From Microbulbifer sp. YPW1 (GTDB lineage: Bacteria; Pseudomonadota; Gammaproteobacteria; Pseudomonadales; Cellvibrionaceae), in the NCBI RefSeq assembly GCF_013367775.1, contig NZ_CP055157.1, positions 558,001 to 622,000 on the forward strand: a stretch of DNA of 64,000 bases, given 5' to 3'. Every line of letters begins with the position of its first letter. Position 1 is the first letter of the stretch. Below, piece by piece: positions 52,061 to 63,920 of this stretch. The notes under the pieces are model-generated. The model saw only the letters and a list, made by a program, of their open reading frames with translations. It searched no databases and was not told the origin of the DNA. A program made the position numbers and the translations under genes.

Positions 52061-55000
52061 TCAGTCTTGCAGACGTACTACACGCTGGTGCAGTTCCTGC
52101 AGGCTGCGCACCTGATGTGGCTCGGCAATCTGCATTGCCATCGCCATGGCGCGAGCCGCGGCCAGGGTTGTGGTATAGCAAACCTGGTGGTTCTCGGCAC
52201 TGCGGCGGATATCCGCAGAATCGCGAATGGCCTGGCGTCCTTCGGTGGTATTCACCACCAGCGCAATCTCGTCGTTCTTGATCATATCGACGATATGCGG
52301 ACGGCCTTCGCTCATCTTGTTTACCGTTGTAACGGTAATATCCGCTTCTTGCAAGACCTTCGCGGTACCGCGGGTAGCCACCAGATCGAAACCGAGACCG
52401 GACAGCTCGCGCGCCACGTCCACTACACCGGGCTTGTCCACATCGCGCACGGAGATGAATACCTTGCCGGATTCCGGCAGTGCATCGCCGGCACCGATCA
52501 GGCCTTTGTCGAAGGCTTCGGCGAAGCTTTCGCCCACGCCCATTACCTCACCGGTGGACTTCATTTCCGGGCCGAGAATCGGGTCGACCTTCGGGAACTT
52601 GTTGAACGGGAATACAGACTCCTTCACGGAGTAGTAGTCCGGCACGATTTCAGTGGTAAAGCCCTGATCCGCCAGGCTGATGCCCGCCTGGCAGCGCGCA
52701 GCGATCTTCGCCAGCGAAGTGCCAATACACTTGGAGACAAACGGTACCGTACGGGAAGCGCGCGGGTTCACTTCGATCACGTAGATCTCGCCGTCCTGGT
52801 AGGCCAGCTGGGTGTTCATCAGGCCCACAACGCCCAGTTCACGGGCCATGCCCTTGACCTGTTCGCGCATCTTGTCCTGCACGTCCGCCGGCAGACTGTA
52901 GGGCGGCAGGGAGCAGGCAGAGTCACCGGAGTGTACGCCACACTGTTCAATGTGCTGCATGATGGCGCCAATCACCACATCCTGGCCATCGGAAACCGCG
53001 TCGATATCCACCTCGATGGCGGAGTGCAGGAAGTGGTCCAGCAGTACCGGCGCTTCGTCGGAAACCTCTACCGCTTCCTTCATGTAGGTCTTGAGTTCGT
53101 CTTCCTTGTAGACGATCTCCATGGCACGGCCACCGAGCACGTAGGACGGACGCACCACCAGCGGGTAGCCCACTTCCTTCGCTTTCTGGATGGCTTCGTA
53201 CTCGGAGCGCACGATGGCGTTTTGCGGCTGCTTGAGGCCGAGACGCATGATCATCTGCTGGAAGCGCTCGCGGTCTTCCGCGCGGTCGATCTGCTCCGGC
53301 GTGGTGCCGATAATCGGCACGCCCTCATTGGCCAGGAAACGCGCCAGGTTCAGCGGCGTCTGACCACCGAACTGTACGATCACGCCTTCCGGCTTTTCCT
53401 TGCGCACGATCTCCAGGACGTCTTCCAGGGTCACCGGCTCAAAGTACAGGCGGTCGGAGGTGTCGTAATCGGTGGAAACCGTCTCCGGGTTACAGTTGAC
53501 CATGATGGTCTCGTAACCGTCTTCGCGCATGGCGAGTGCCGCGTGTACACAGCAGTAGTCAAACTCGATGCCCTGGCCAATGCGGTTGGGACCGCCGCCG
53601 AGCACCATGATCTTCTTCTTGTCCGACGGCTCTGCCTCACACTCCTCATCGTAGGTGGAGTACATGTAGGCAGTGCTGGTGGAGAACTCGGCCGCGCAGG
53701 TATCCACACGCTTGTAGGACGGGAATACACCCAGCTTGTGGCGGAATTCACGCACGGTTTTCTGGCTCACGCCCAGCAGGTCGGCGAGGCGCTTGTCGGA
53801 GAAACCTTTGCGCTTGAGGAAGCGCATGGTTTTCGCGTCCAGTGCAGAAGTCGGCATGGACTTGAGCGGCTCTTCGATATCCATCAGTTCCTTGATCTGT
53901 ACCAGGAACCAGGGATCGATGCCGGAAAGCTCGTAGACCTCGTCGATGCTCATACCCATTCGGAAGGCATCGCCCACATACCAGATACGCTCGGCACCGG
54001 GCACGGACAGTTCGCGGCGCAGGTTCTCCATGGAGCCCACTTCCGACGGGTCGAGTTTTGGCTCGAAACCGAAGGATCCCACTTCCAGACCGCGCAGGGC
54101 TTTCTGCATGGACTCCTGGAAGTTGCGGCCGATGGCCATGACTTCACCCACGGACTTCATCTGGGTGGTCAGGCGCGCGTCGGCTTCACCGAATTTCTCG
54201 AAGGTGAAGCGCGGAATTTTGGTAACGACGTAGTCGATGGACGGCTCGAAGGAAGCCGGGGTAGCGCCACCGGTAATGTCGTTCTGCAGTTCGTCCAGGG
54301 TGTAACCCACCGCCAGCTTGGCGGCCACCTTGGCGATCGGGAAACCGGTCGCCTTGGATGCCAGCGCGGAGGAGCGGGACACCCGCGGGTTCATCTCGAT
54401 CACCACCATGCGGCCGGTTTTCGGATCCATACCGAACTGCACATTGGAGCCGCCGGTTTCCACACCGATCTCACGCAATACCGCGATGGATGCGTTTCGC
54501 ATCAGCTGGTATTCCTTGTCGGTGAGGGTCTGAGCCGGGGCCACGGTGATGGAGTCACCGGTGTGCACCCCCATGGGGTCGAAGTTCTCGATGGCACACA
54601 CGATGATGCAGTTGTCGTTCTTATCGCGAACCACCTCCATCTCGTACTCTTTCCAGCCGAGCAGGGATTCGTCGATCAGCAGTTCATTGGTGGGAGACAG
54701 GTCGAGGCCGCGCTTGCAGATTTCCTCGAACTCCGGCCAGTTGTAGGCCACACCGCCGCCGGAACCACCCATGGTGAAGGACGGGCGGATAATGACCGGG
54801 AAACCAAATTCTTCCGGCACTTTCTTGGCTTCGTCCATAGTGTGGACGATTTTGGCACGCGGGGTTTCCAGGCCGATGGCCTTCATCGCCTTGTCGAACA
54901 GGTCGCGGTCTTCCGCTTTTTCGATGGCGTTTTTGTCCGCACCGATCAGTTCACAGCCGTACTTTTCCAGTACGCCGTGCTTGTCCAGAGCCAGCGCACA

Positions 55001-55291
55001 GTTCAGTGCGGTCTGTCCGCCCATGGTGGGCAGGATGGCGTCCGGGCGCTCTTTCTCAATGATCTTGGCGACCGTCTTCCATTCCACCGGTTCGATGTAC
55101 GTCGCATCCGCCATGGACGGGTCGGTCATGATGGTGGCCGGGTTGGAGTTCACCAGGATGACCCGGTAACCCTCTTCGCGCAGTGCCTTACAGGCCTGGG
55201 CGCCGGAGTAGTCGAACTCACAGGCCTGACCGATGACGATGGGGCCTGCGCCGATGATCAGAATGCTTTGAATGTCTGTGCGTTTTGGCAT
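52061..55291 (-). CDS. carB: Carbamoyl-phosphate synthase large chain CarB
   Basis: CarB makes carbamoyl phosphate for arginine and pyrimidine synthesis from bicarbonate, ATP and ammonia tunnelled from CarA. The 1076 residues start [32 protein letters not shown] and contain two ATP-grasp halves ([11 protein letters not shown] in one, [10 protein letters not shown] in the other) and the C-terminal allosteric MGS-like domain ([35 protein letters not shown]). ATG at 55291 was chosen by family alignment, with GGAAG nearby. It follows carA by about 70 bp, containing a CCGGCCGCGGCCGG palindrome. Confidence 0.98.
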   Translation of the reverse strand: MPKRTDIQSILIIGAGPIVIGQACEFDYSGAQACKALREEGYRVILVNSNPATIMTDPSMADATYIEPVEWKTVAKIIEKERPDAILPTMGGQTALNCALALDKHGVLEKYGCELIGADKNAIEKAEDRDLFDKAMKAIGLETPRAKIVHTMDEAKKVPEEFGFPVIIRPSFTMGGSGGGVAYNWPEFEEICKRGLDLSPTNELLIDESLLGWKEYEMEVVRDKNDNCIIVCAIENFDPMGVHTGDSITVAPAQTLTDKEYQLMRNASIAVLREIGVETGGSNVQFGMDPKTGRMVVIEMNPRVSRSSALASKATGFPIAKVAAKLAVGYTLDELQNDITGGATPASFEPSIDYVVTKIPRFTFEKFGEADARLTTQMKSVGEVMAIGRNFQESMQKALRGLEVGSFGFEPKLDPSEVGSMENLRRELSVPGAERIWYVGDAFRMGMSIDEVYELSGIDPWFLVQIKELMDIEEPLKSMPTSALDAKTMRFLKRKGFSDKRLADLLGVSQKTVREFRHKLGVFPSYKRVDTCAAEFSTSTAYMYSTYDEECEAEPSDKKKIMVLGGGPNRIGQGIEFDYCCVHAALAMREDGYETIMVNCNPETVSTDYDTSDRLYFEPVTLEDVLEIVRKEKPEGVIVQFGGQTPLNLARFLANEGVPIIGTTPEQIDRAEDRERFQQMIMRLGLKQPQNAIVRSEYEAIQKAKEVGYPLVVRPSYVLGGRAMEIVYKEDELKTYMKEAVEVSDEAPVLLDHFLHSAIEVDIDAVSDGQDVVIGAIMQHIEQCGVHSGDSACSLPPYSLPADVQDKMREQVKGMARELGVVGLMNTQLAYQDGEIYVIEVNPRASRTVPFVSKCIGTSLAKIAARCQAGISLADQGFTTEIVPDYYSVKESVFPFNKFPKVDPILGPEMKSTGEVMGVGESFAEAFDKGLIGAGDALPESGKVFISVRDVDKPGVVDVARELSGLGFDLVATRGTAKVLQEADITVTTVNKMSEGRPHIVDMIKNDEIALVVNTTEGRQAIRDSADIRRSAENHQVCYTTTLAAARAMAMAMQIAEPHQVRSLQELHQRVVRLQD

Positions 55292-55360
55292 CTTTCTTCC
55301 GTATCTAGCCGGCCGCGGCCGGTGGATCAAATTCTGGTCTTGGGAGTCGGGAGCGCCAGG

Positions 55361-56530
55361 TTAGCGGCGCGCTTCCATCATCTCGATAAACTGGTCGAAC
55401 AGCGGTGCCACGTCGTGTGGGCCCGGGCTCGCTTCCGGGTGGCCCTGGAAGCTGAACGCCGGCTTGTCCTTCAGGCGGATGCCCTGCAGGGTGCCGTCGA
55501 ACAGGGATTTGTGAGTGACTTCCACATTGTCCGGCAGGGAGTCCATGTCCACCGCAAAACCGTGGTTCTGCGCGGTGATCATCACCTTGCTGCTGTTCAG
55601 GTCCTGAACCGGGTGGTTGCCACCGTGGTGACCGAATTTCATTTTTGCGGTCTTGGCGCCAACCGCCAGGCCCAGCAGCTGGTGGCCCAGGCAGATACCA
55701 TAGGTGGGCAGGCCAGTATCGAGGATTTCCTGGATCGCCTTGATCGCGTAGTCACAGGGCTCGGGGTCGCCGGGGCCATTGGACAGGAATACGCCGTCAG
55801 GATTCATCGCCAGCACTTCAGAAGCCGGCGTCTCTGCCGGTACCACGGTGATGTTGCAGCCGCGGTCTACCAGCATGCGCAGGATGTTGCGCTTCACACC
55901 GAAATCGTAGGCAACCACTTTGTAGGGCTGTGCCGCCGGCGCCGGCTTGTGGCCCTGACCCAGCTCCCAGGTGCCTTCATTGAAATCGTACTGCTCTTTG
56001 GTGGAAACCACCTTGGCGAGATCCATGCCCTTGAGGCCGGCGAACGCTTTGGCCTGGGCCAGGGCCGCATCCTTGTCGATGTTGTCACCAACCACGATAC
56101 AGCCACTCTGGGCGCCTTTGTCGCGCAGTATCCGGGTCAGGCGGCGGGTATCGATATCCGCAATCCCGACAATGTTGCGCGCCTTGAGGTAATCCTCCAG
56201 GGACTGCTCGCTGCGGAAGCTGCTGGCCAGCAGTGGCAAGTCGCGGATTACCAGGCCGGCAGACCAGATCTCGGCACACTCTTCATCTTCAGAGTTGGTA
56301 CCGGTATTGCCGATATGTGGATAAGTCAGGGTGACGATCTGACGGGCGTAAGACGGGTCTGTCAGGATCTCCTGATATCCCGTCATGGAAGTATTGAAGA
56401 CTACCTCGCCAACAGTCGAGCCTTCCGCGCCTATGGCGCGACCGTAAAACTCACTGCCATCGGCGAGCACCAGCAGTGCCGGGGTGGTGCTGGGCATCAG
56501 GGATTCCGGCGTGGGAACAGCGTTGTTCAA
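55361..56530 (-). CDS. carA: Carbamoyl-phosphate synthase small chain CarA (glutamine amidotransferase)
   Basis: CarA hydrolyses glutamine and passes ammonia to CarB. Up to 389 residues: the N-terminal domain [47 protein letters not shown] and a class I amidotransferase domain with nucleophile [10 protein letters not shown] and the His/Glu pair in [11 protein letters not shown]. Start: a TTG at 56530 has GGAG 6 nt upstream; an ATG at 56497 ([11 protein letters not shown]) matches the E. coli N-terminus better and has GGAA upstream. Either is possible. The upstream region holds a bidirectional hairpin terminator. Confidence 0.96.
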   Translation of the reverse strand: MNNAVPTPESLMPSTTPALLVLADGSEFYGRAIGAEGSTVGEVVFNTSMTGYQEILTDPSYARQIVTLTYPHIGNTGTNSEDEECAEIWSAGLVIRDLPLLASSFRSEQSLEDYLKARNIVGIADIDTRRLTRILRDKGAQSGCIVVGDNIDKDAALAQAKAFAGLKGMDLAKVVSTKEQYDFNEGTWELGQGHKPAPAAQPYKVVAYDFGVKRNILRMLVDRGCNITVVPAETPASEVLAMNPDGVFLSNGPGDPEPCDYAIKAIQEILDTGLPTYGICLGHQLLGLAVGAKTAKMKFGHHGGNHPVQDLNSSKVMITAQNHGFAVDMDSLPDNVEVTHKSLFDGTLQGIRLKDKPAFSFQGHPEASPGPHDVAPLFDQFIEMMEARR

Positions 56531-56640
56531 TTCAATCTCCAGTCGTCTAGAACAGCTTCCGGGCGGGGTGAGAGGGCGCGCTTTTGCAGGCGCGGCCAGT
56601 GCAGTTTCAGGTGTAACCTGTTACCGGATGCCTTTTATAA

Positions 56641-56679
56641 AAAAGCGAGATGAAACAGCTGCTTCATCTCGCTTTTTTA
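56641..56679. terminator. Bidirectional hairpin terminator upstream of carA
   Basis: AAAAGCGAGATGAA (56641-56654) pairs with TTCATCTCGCTTTTTT (63-78), with A/T runs on both sides. On minus it lies between the YfiR-family gene and carA, about 110 bp before the carA start. It may end upstream transcription or, if the carA promoter lies further upstream, act as a leader attenuator. Confidence 0.85.
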
Positions 56680-57079
56680 TAAGGTTATTCACGGTTGGCT
56701 CACTGAGGCTTTCACCTGGGCTCTCACTGTGTGGCCGGGCAGCCAGTTAAGGGCTAAGCGGGCGGAATATTCCGCCACTTCCGGCACTTTAATAAGCTTG
56801 GGAGCCACGGGCCCTGCGACCGGATCTGGAGGAGAATAGAACTTCCCGACAGATCTATACGGGGGCGGGCAACTAAGGTGGGACCTTCCCAAGCCGGGCG
56901 CAGATTCTACGGGAAATCGGCACTGATCGCCAGTACAAATTTGCGCCATATGGTGTATTTAGCGCACTTCACACACCGCTCCCCACCCGGGGCCAACCCG
57001 GCCCCGGACGGAAGCGCTCAATGCGCGGAAATCAGCTGCTGAAGCCCCGAACCACTATGAAAGCAGTTTGCAGCAGCCA
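56680..57079. other. Intergenic region with palindromes, upstream of carA
   Basis: No gene seen. Two palindromes stand out: the perfect GGCGGAATATTCCGCC (56761-56776) and a CCGGGGCC/GGCCCCGG hairpin (56987-57007) just after the YfiR-family gene, which could be its terminator though no T-run follows. The carAB promoter probably lies here. Confidence 0.5.
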
Positions 57080-57727
57080 TCAATTTACCTGGCGGCTCAG
57101 TCGAAACAGACTGTTGCCCATTTTCAGCTCCGCCCGGTCCAGTCGTGTTTTGTTCAGCTGCAGGGCCATATCTGCTCCGCTACCGGCAAACTCGACCATG
57201 CCACCAAGAATCGCGAACCGGTTGACGTCACTCACGGTCAACACCGGAAAAAATTCCAGGGCACCCACCGCCTTTGCCATGCGCTCCGCATCCATATCGC
57301 CCATCACCACGATCTGACAACTGCGCGCGCGCAGCATCTCACCATCATTCACCCGCTCCAGCGCCACCATACGCCCCTGCACCCGGTGCCGGTGCAACCG
57401 GGCAGTCAGCGGCGCCACCAGCTCATCGTCACCCATCACACAGATCCGGAATGGGGCACCGGCACCACTGAACACCTCGATAGGCCACTGCAGGTGGTGG
57501 GCGAAGTGGACGATGTAGTCGACCATGACCTTGCGCCCAAGATCAGTATCGGAAAGATGGCCCGATGCCTCGGCGCGCAGGGACGGTGACAGCAATACAC
57601 ACAGAGTCAGCAACAGGCGAGCAGCAGCGCGAAGAATAGTGCCAGAGGAAGGACGATGCCGGCGGCGCCACTTGCCGCGACTGCGGACTTTTGGGCAGGG
57701 AATACTCGTGAAAATTGACTTCAACAT
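57080..57727 (-). CDS. YfiR-family periplasmic protein
   Basis: A 215-residue exported protein of the YfiR (DUF4154) family. A long basic n-region and hydrophobic segment (LRAAARLLLTLCVLLSPSLRAEA) act as a signal. The mature domain shows KVMVDYIVHFAHHLQWPI, FRICVMGDD, CQIVVMGDM, FFPVLTVSDVNRFAILGGMVEF and MALQLNKTRLDRAELKMGNSLFRLSRQV, all family hallmarks. YfiR of Pseudomonas represses the diguanylate cyclase YfiN, but no cyclase gene is adjacent here, so the partner is unknown. The ATG at 57727 is preferred over a GTG at 57748; neither has a strong ribosome site. Confidence 0.85.
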   Translation of the reverse strand: MLKSIFTSIPCPKVRSRGKWRRRHRPSSGTILRAAARLLLTLCVLLSPSLRAEASGHLSDTDLGRKVMVDYIVHFAHHLQWPIEVFSGAGAPFRICVMGDDELVAPLTARLHRHRVQGRMVALERVNDGEMLRARSCQIVVMGDMDAERMAKAVGALEFFPVLTVSDVNRFAILGGMVEFAGSGADMALQLNKTRLDRAELKMGNSLFRLSRQVN

Positions 57728-57874
57728 CTTTGGGGGCCACCGGCGCACTTGAAAGTGTCCCGCAGCCGGCGATTGGCTGCAGGGCTACCCCAAGGTTAGT
57801 ACCGGCCCCTGCCACCCACCATGGATGAGCGGCAGCGGCGCGCCAGAATATGGCGCGGGAACGGAAACCCTGAA

Positions 57875-59281
57875 TCAGTCAGTCGATGGGGGCTCCACCG
57901 GGGTGATCGCCGGGCGCCATTTGAGCGCCTTTTCGATTGCCAGAATCATGGATCCCGCCACATCCTTGCGGGTGGCGCTCTCGATGCCTTCAAGCCCCGG
58001 TGAAGAGTTCACCTCCAGCAACAGCGGCCCTTTCTTGGAGCGGATAATATCCACACCCGCGACCTTCAGGCCCAGCACCTTGGCCGCCTTGATCGCCAGC
58101 TTGCGCTCCTCGGGCAGTACCTTGACCACGGACGCGGTACCGCCCTGGTGGATATTGGCGCGGAATTCACCCGGCGCCGCCTCGCGCTGGATGGCGGCAA
58201 ATACCTTGCCGTCCACCACAAACAGGCGCAGGTCCTTGCCCTGGGCCTCGCGAATAAACTCCTGCACCAGCAGGTTCACTTTCAGTGACTTGAAGGCATT
58301 GATTACAGACTCCGCGGCCTTGCGGGTTTCTGCAAGCACCACCCCGCGGCCCTGGGTGCCCTCCAGCAGTTTTACGATCAGCGGCGCACCGCCCACCATT
58401 TCGATCAGCTCATTGGTATCCATGGGCGAGTTGGCGAAACCGGAAATCGGAATATTCAATCCGCCCTCCTGCAGCAGCTGCAGCGAGTAGAGCTTGTCCC
58501 GGGATTGGCTAATGGCCGAGGCACCATTCAACGCATATACCCCCATGCTCTCAAAGTGGCGGGTCAGGGCACAGCCGTAGAACGTCATACTCGGCCGGAT
58601 ACGCGGGATGATGGCATCCAGATTATTCAGGATCCGACCGTCGCGGTAGTGCACCTCCGGCTCGGCGGAATCCAGCTTCATATAACACTGGCGAATATTC
58701 AGGAAAGTCATACGGTGGCCGCGCTCGGCACCGGCCTCCATAATCCGCTGGTTGCTGTAAAGATCCGGATTGGACGCCAGCACACCAATACGCAGGCCGG
58801 TACCGGCCATATGGTGTTCGTCGTGGTAGTACTCCTCGAGCTGGCTGGGCGGTATTTCACCGAGACAGAAGCTCTCGGAAGGGTCCACCAGCATGCGGCC
58901 CATCATCGCCTCGCGACCGAGCAGCATGCGGTAGCCCATGGAGTCGCGGTTGGTCAGGGTCAGCTCGATATCCCATACGCTGCCGCCAATGCTGATGGCA
59001 GTCCTGATCACCAGGCGCTTTTCTGAATCGCCGGACGAACTGCGTACGGTGCGCTTGTCCAGCACACGCGCCTCGCAACGCACCCGCGGGCGACGCAGGT
59101 TCTGCAGCGGGTGTGCTTCAAAGCTCACCCAGGCCTCCCCGTTGCGGTTGAACGGCTGGATATTGTACGCGTGCAGGCAGGAGGTCTTGGCCCCGGAGTC
59201 TACCCGCGCCTTGATAGCGGGAATCCCCAACCCGGGAAATGCACACCACTCTTCGCTGCCGACGATGATTTTCTTATCCAA
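57875..59281 (-). CDS. Fusion of zinc-protease-like (retropepsin) domain with RimK-type ATP-grasp ligase
   Basis: A 468-residue two-domain protein. Residues 1 to about 145 form the aspartic-protease-like domain of the RimB/ATP-dependent zinc protease family ([34 protein letters not shown]). Residues 160-460 are an ATP-grasp ligase of RimK type ([76 protein letters not shown]). RimK adds glutamates to ribosomal protein S6; elsewhere the two domains are usually separate genes. It lies 57 bp before dapB's end on the same strand. Confidence 0.9.
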   Translation of the reverse strand: MDKKIIVGSEEWCAFPGLGIPAIKARVDSGAKTSCLHAYNIQPFNRNGEAWVSFEAHPLQNLRRPRVRCEARVLDKRTVRSSSGDSEKRLVIRTAISIGGSVWDIELTLTNRDSMGYRMLLGREAMMGRMLVDPSESFCLGEIPPSQLEEYYHDEHHMAGTGLRIGVLASNPDLYSNQRIMEAGAERGHRMTFLNIRQCYMKLDSAEPEVHYRDGRILNNLDAIIPRIRPSMTFYGCALTRHFESMGVYALNGASAISQSRDKLYSLQLLQEGGLNIPISGFANSPMDTNELIEMVGGAPLIVKLLEGTQGRGVVLAETRKAAESVINAFKSLKVNLLVQEFIREAQGKDLRLFVVDGKVFAAIQREAAPGEFRANIHQGGTASVVKVLPEERKLAIKAAKVLGLKVAGVDIIRSKKGPLLLEVNSSPGLEGIESATRKDVAGSMILAIEKALKWRPAITPVEPPSTD

Positions 59282-59338
59282 GCAAATGCTCCTGAATGAT
59301 TGGCCCGGTTATTTGCCGGTATTAATTGCCAGTTACTT

Positions 59339-60199
<861 letters not shown>

Positions 60200-60343
60200 C
60201 TACCCCGGTTTCCATCGCGGGCAATACCGGAACCCCGCCGGCTCACGCGCACCAACATAACAGACCACTGACTGCCGAGTACGCCTTGCGGCGCCCTATT
60301 CCTCAACTAGGCTTTAAATATTCCGTAGATTGGAGCGCCAAGC

Positions 60344-60787
60344 ATGTCACCTGAGTCTCGCCACCCGTTTTGGTCCTCATTTTGTGCTGCACTGTTCGCT
60401 CTACTGCTATTCACTGTGATATCCACGGGAAAGGCGGTGGAAAACTCCGGCCTCGGCAGTGACTTCTGGGAAAAGTACGATGACATTACCGACTGGGTCT
60501 CCCTGCGCCTGAAGCTGACGCCAGAGCAAGAGGAGAAAGCACTACCGCTGATGGAGAAGAACTTCGAACTGCAACTGAATATTCTCGAGGACTACGGCTT
60601 CGCCCGTGGCAAGATGCCCAAGCTGACGCGGGAACAGAAAGAGGAACTGGATGCAAAAATCATTGCCGTGCGCGCCGCGACGCGGGTGGAAATGGTGAAA
60701 ATCCTGAATGCGGAGCAGCTGGAAGAGCTGAAAAAAATCCAGCAGGAGTATCACGAAGAATTCCGGCGCAGGCTCAATGAAAACTGA
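60344..60787 (+). CDS. Small exported protein, Spy/LTxxQ-like
   Basis: A 147-residue protein with an N-terminal hydrophobic signal or anchor (FCAALFALLLFTVISTG). The remainder is strongly helical and charged, with LTPEQEEKALPLMEKNF, LTREQKEELDAKIIAVRAATRVEMVKILNAEQLEELKKIQQEYHEEFRRRL. LTxxQ motifs at 58-62 and 92-96 resemble the Spy/CpxP class of periplasmic chaperones. The assignment is tentative. It diverges from dapB, and GGAG lies 9 nt before the ATG. A terminator hairpin at 60822-60845 follows. Confidence 0.75.
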   Translation: MSPESRHPFWSSFCAALFALLLFTVISTGKAVENSGLGSDFWEKYDDITDWVSLRLKLTPEQEEKALPLMEKNFELQLNILEDYGFARGKMPKLTREQKEELDAKIIAVRAATRVEMVKILNAEQLEELKKIQQEYHEEFRRRLNEN

Positions 60788-60821
60788 CAGGCAATCGATA
60801 GAAATGGCAAGGGAAAGATAA

Positions 60822-60845
60822 CCGGGAGCGCAAGCGCGCTCCCGG
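60822..60845. terminator. Hairpin between convergent genes
   Basis: CCGGGAGCGC pairs with GCGCTCCCGG (10 bp, loop AAGC). It lies between the Spy-like gene and the convergent phosphomannomutase gene. There is no long T-run, but a shared terminator is likely. Confidence 0.7.
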
Positions 60846-60856
60846 CAAACGCGGTG

Positions 60857-62206
60857 TCAACCGCGAATCAGGGCGAGCAACTCTTCGGTCTTGGCTTTCA
60901 TCAAGGCTTCATCCCCACGGGATTCCACATTCAGGCGCACAACCGGCTCGGTGTTGGACATACGCAGGTTGAAACGCCACTCGTCAAAAGCGACGCTCAG
61001 CCCATCCACGTGTTCCACACTGACAGCATCCGCTGCATATTTTTCTTCCGCCGCTTGCAACAGCGCCTTGGGGTCTTCCACTTTGGAGTTGATCTCGCCG
61101 CTGCACGGGAAGGCAGCCATGCGCTCACCTACCAGCTGCGACAGAGACTTGCCACTGCGGCTCACCAGCTCTGCTACCAGCAACCAGGGGATCATGCCGC
61201 TATCGCAGTAAGCGAAATCGCGGAAATAATGATGCGCGCTCATCTCGCCACCGTAAATGGCATCTTCCTTGCGCATGCGTTCCTTGATAAAGGCGTGGCC
61301 GGTTTTGCTCTGCACCGGCTGGCCGCCGGCGTTTTTGACGATATCTTCGGTGTTCCAGGTCAGGCGCGGGTCGTGTACCACTTTGGCCCCGGGGTGCTTG
61401 ACCAGGAAGGCTTCCGCAAGCAGGCCCACCACGTAATACCCTTCGATAAATTCACCGTTCTCATCGAAGAAGAAACAGCGGTCAAAATCCCCATCCCAGG
61501 CGATGCCGAAATCCGCACCACTCTCACGCACTGCCGCCGCAGTGGACTCGCGGTTTTCCGGCAGAATCGGGTTGGGGATACCGTTGGGGAAATTGCCGTC
61601 CGGCTCGTGGTGCACGCGCACAAATTCCAGAGGCAGGCTCGGAGCCAACGCATCGACTACTGCGCCCGCACCACCATTACCGGCATTGACCACCAGCTTC
61701 AGCGGTTTCAGCTCGGCCACATCCACGTAACCCAGCAGGTGTTTTACGAAATCCTCGCGATGGGCAAAGGTGTGCAGGTCACCGCGCTTTTCCACCGCGG
61801 CAAAATTGTTTTCTTCCGCCATGCGCTTGATATCCAGCAGACCGGTGTCGCCGCTGATGGGGCGCGAGCCGGAGCGCACAAACTTCATGCCGTTGTAATC
61901 CATAGGATTGTGGCTTGCGGTCACACAGATACCGCCGTCAAAGTCGCCGTGGAAAGTGGAGAAATAAATCTCCTCGGTGCCGCACTCGCCAATGTGGTAA
62001 ACGTCGGCACCCGCATCGCGCAGGCCGTTGGCAAGGGCATCGGTCAGTTCCCCACTGGTAAGGCGGATATCGTGGCCAACCACAACCCGGCGGGCGTCGA
62101 GAAACTGGGCAAAAGCGCGCCCCACTCGGTAGGCGACGTCGGTGTTCAGTTCATCGGGCACACGGCCGCGCAAATCGTAGGCTTTAAAACAGGTTAATTC
62201 AGACAT
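60857..62206 (-). CDS. cpsG: Phosphomannomutase CpsG/ManB
   Basis: Interconverts mannose-6-phosphate and mannose-1-phosphate for GDP-mannose and exopolysaccharide precursors. The 449 residues follow E. coli Cps[33 protein letters not shown], the phosphoserine loop [16 protein letters not shown], metal loop [22 protein letters not shown], the sugar loop [23 protein letters not shown] and the phosphate loop [15 protein letters not shown]. It abuts galU (no gap), so the two are one operon for nucleotide-sugar supply. Confidence 0.94.
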   Translation of the reverse strand: MSELTCFKAYDLRGRVPDELNTDVAYRVGRAFAQFLDARRVVVGHDIRLTSGELTDALANGLRDAGADVYHIGECGTEEIYFSTFHGDFDGGICVTASHNPMDYNGMKFVRSGSRPISGDTGLLDIKRMAEENNFAAVEKRGDLHTFAHREDFVKHLLGYVDVAELKPLKLVVNAGNGGAGAVVDALAPSLPLEFVRVHHEPDGNFPNGIPNPILPENRESTAAAVRESGADFGIAWDGDFDRCFFFDENGEFIEGYYVVGLLAEAFLVKHPGAKVVHDPRLTWNTEDIVKNAGGQPVQSKTGHAFIKERMRKEDAIYGGEMSAHHYFRDFAYCDSGMIPWLLVAELVSRSGKSLSQLVGERMAAFPCSGEINSKVEDPKALLQAAEEKYAADAVSVEHVDGLSVAFDEWRFNLRMSNTEPVVRLNVESRGDEALMKAKTEELLALIRG

Positions 62207-63043
62207 TCAGCCCTTCTCCCCAGGTAAATAGACATTCTTATAAACGTAATTGGTCGCTTCGATAAAACCGTCGACCGATCCACAGTCGAAACGGCGCCCC
62301 CTGAAGCGATAGGCCAGCACGCAGCCGCGCTTGGCCTGGGTCAGTAACGCATCGGTGATCTGCACCTCACCGTTTTTGCCCGGCGGCGTCTCGCGGATCA
62401 GATCGAAGATATCCGGTGTCAGCACATAGCGACCGATGATCGCCATGTTGCTCGGCGCATCTTCCGCCTTGGGCTTTTCCACCATATCGGTGACCTGATA
62501 CAGGCCCGGTTTGATTTCATTGCCGGCGATAACACCGAACTTGTGAATCTGATCCTCCGGTACCTCCTCTACCGCGACGATACTGCAGCGAAACTGTTTA
62601 TACAGCTGCACCATCTGCCCCAGCACACCCAGCTCGTCGTTCAGGCACAGGTCGTCGGCCAGCACCACCGCAAAGGCCTCGTCGCCGATCAGGCGCTGGC
62701 CCTGCAGGATTGCGTCTCCCAATCCGCGCATTTCCCCCTGGCGGGTATAGGAGAAGCTGGCGCTGTCGATGACCTTGCGCACGCTGTCCAGCGCGCGCTC
62801 CTTGCCGGTCCCGGCAATCTGGTGCTCGAGTTCGAAGTTGGTGTCGAAGTGATCTTCGATGGCGCGTTTACCACGTCCGGTGACAAACCCGATCTCGGTA
62901 AGGCCCGCTTCAATGGCCTCCTCCACCCCGTACTGCACCAGTGGTTTATTCACCAGCGGCAACATTTCCTTGGGCATCGCCTTGGTTGCGGGCAGGAAGC
63001 GGGTTCCATACCCTGCGACCGGAAACAGGCACTTTTTCAGCAT
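62207..63043 (-). CDS. galU: UTP-glucose-1-phosphate uridylyltransferase GalU
   Basis: GalU makes UDP-glucose for polysaccharides. The 278 residues carry LKKCLFPVAGYGTRFLPATKAMPKEMLPLVNKPLVQYGVEEAIEAG, FVTGRGKRAIEDHFD, FAVVLADDLCLN and the C-terminal RFRGRRFDCGSVDGFIEA. Its stop codon is directly followed by the ATG of cpsG. GAGGGATGTC precedes the ATG. It is divergent from fabA, 257 bp apart. Confidence 0.96.
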   Translation of the reverse strand: MLKKCLFPVAGYGTRFLPATKAMPKEMLPLVNKPLVQYGVEEAIEAGLTEIGFVTGRGKRAIEDHFDTNFELEHQIAGTGKERALDSVRKVIDSASFSYTRQGEMRGLGDAILQGQRLIGDEAFAVVLADDLCLNDELGVLGQMVQLYKQFRCSIVAVEEVPEDQIHKFGVIAGNEIKPGLYQVTDMVEKPKAEDAPSNMAIIGRYVLTPDIFDLIRETPPGKNGEVQITDALLTQAKRGCVLAYRFRGRRFDCGSVDGFIEATNYVYKNVYLPGEKG

Positions 63044-63209
63044 GACATCCCTCTCTCGACTTCGCGAACGGCGCTATCCCGCGCCGATTTTCGGCAACTT
63101 ATCACAAAAGTATGGCAAGAATCAGTCCAGACGCGCGATCACTGTTTACTGCGGCCAACCCAGTAGTGACGCGCTCCGCGAACGGTCAAGGGCTAATTGG
63201 GACAGTTCT

Positions 63210-63231
63210 GGTCACAAAAAGGGTTATGACC
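63210..63231. promoter_or_regulatory. Inverted repeat in the galU-fabA divergent region
   Basis: GGTCACAA and TTATGACC around AAAGGG form an imperfect dyad with one mismatch, about 70 bp before fabA. The GGTCA/TGACC arms recall fatty-acid regulator sites such as FadR (TGGTCNNACCA) but with a longer spacer, so the regulator is not assigned. Confidence 0.5.
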
Positions 63232-63300
63232 GACTGGACAAGCCATCCCTAGCCCTTAGAATGCCGGCTCGTGTAAAGATTGCCCAGAATCGGGGACCCA

Positions 63301-63825
63301 ATGAGTAATTTTGTTCAAAAAAGCAGCTACACCCGCGAAGAACTCCTGGCCTGTGGCCGTGGCGAGATGTTTGGCCCGGGCAACGCGCAGCTGCCCGCTC
63401 CCAATATGCTGATGCTGGATCGCATCACCCACATTTCCAAAGATGGCGGAGAGTTCGGTAAAGGGGAGCTGATCGCCGAACTGGATATCACGCCCGACCT
63501 GTGGTTCTTTGACTGTCACTTCCCCGGTGACCCGGTCATGCCCGGCTGTCTGGGCCTCGACGCCATGTGGCAGCTGCTGGGATACTTCCTGGCCTGGAAA
63601 GGCAACCCCGGTCGCGGACGCGCCCTCGGTTGTGGCGAGGTCAAGTTCACCGGCCAGATCCTACCGACCAACAAGAAGGTCACTTATCATATCGAGATGA
63701 GCCGACTGGTAGAGCGCAAGCTGGTTATGGGTATCGGTAACGGCTCCGTATCCGTTGACGGACGCGAAATCTACACCGCCAAAGACCTGCGTGTAGGCCT
63801 GTTCACCCGCACCGACAACTTTTGA
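63301..63825 (+). CDS. fabA: 3-hydroxydecanoyl-ACP dehydratase/isomerase FabA
   Basis: FabA makes cis-3-decenoyl-ACP, the branch point for unsaturated fatty acids. The 174 residues have [16 protein letters not shown], the active-site histidine in [24 protein letters not shown] and the aspartate in the same helix (LGLDAMWQ), and [13 protein letters not shown]. The ATG at 63301 ([19 protein letters not shown]) was chosen by family alignment and GGGGA upstream. fabB follows after 95 bp, the usual fabAB operon. Confidence 0.97.
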   Translation: MSNFVQKSSYTREELLACGRGEMFGPGNAQLPAPNMLMLDRITHISKDGGEFGKGELIAELDITPDLWFFDCHFPGDPVMPGCLGLDAMWQLLGYFLAWKGNPGRGRALGCGEVKFTGQILPTNKKVTYHIEMSRLVERKLVMGIGNGSVSVDGREIYTAKDLRVGLFTRTDNF

Positions 63826-63829
63826 TCTT

Positions 63830-63860
63830 TCTGCCTGTCATACATTCCCTGACAGGCAGA
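63830..63860 (+). other. Perfect 11-bp hairpin between fabA and fabB
   Basis: TCTGCCTGTCA (63830-63840) pairs with TGACAGGCAGA (63850-63860), loop of nine bases, 4 bp after fabA. With no T-run it is more likely an mRNA-stability or processing element than a terminator. Confidence 0.6.
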
Positions 63861-63920
63861 TAGAAACACTGTCATATAAAAAAATAACAATTCACTCTAC
63901 AAGTTTTATTGGAGATCACT

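Noticed and set aside
52067..56653. A 1528-codon open frame antisense to carA and carB
   Set aside because: Its residues are rich in His, Gln, Val and Gly as expected for the complement of GC-rich coding DNA. It lies wholly opposite two certain genes and has no recognisable domain.
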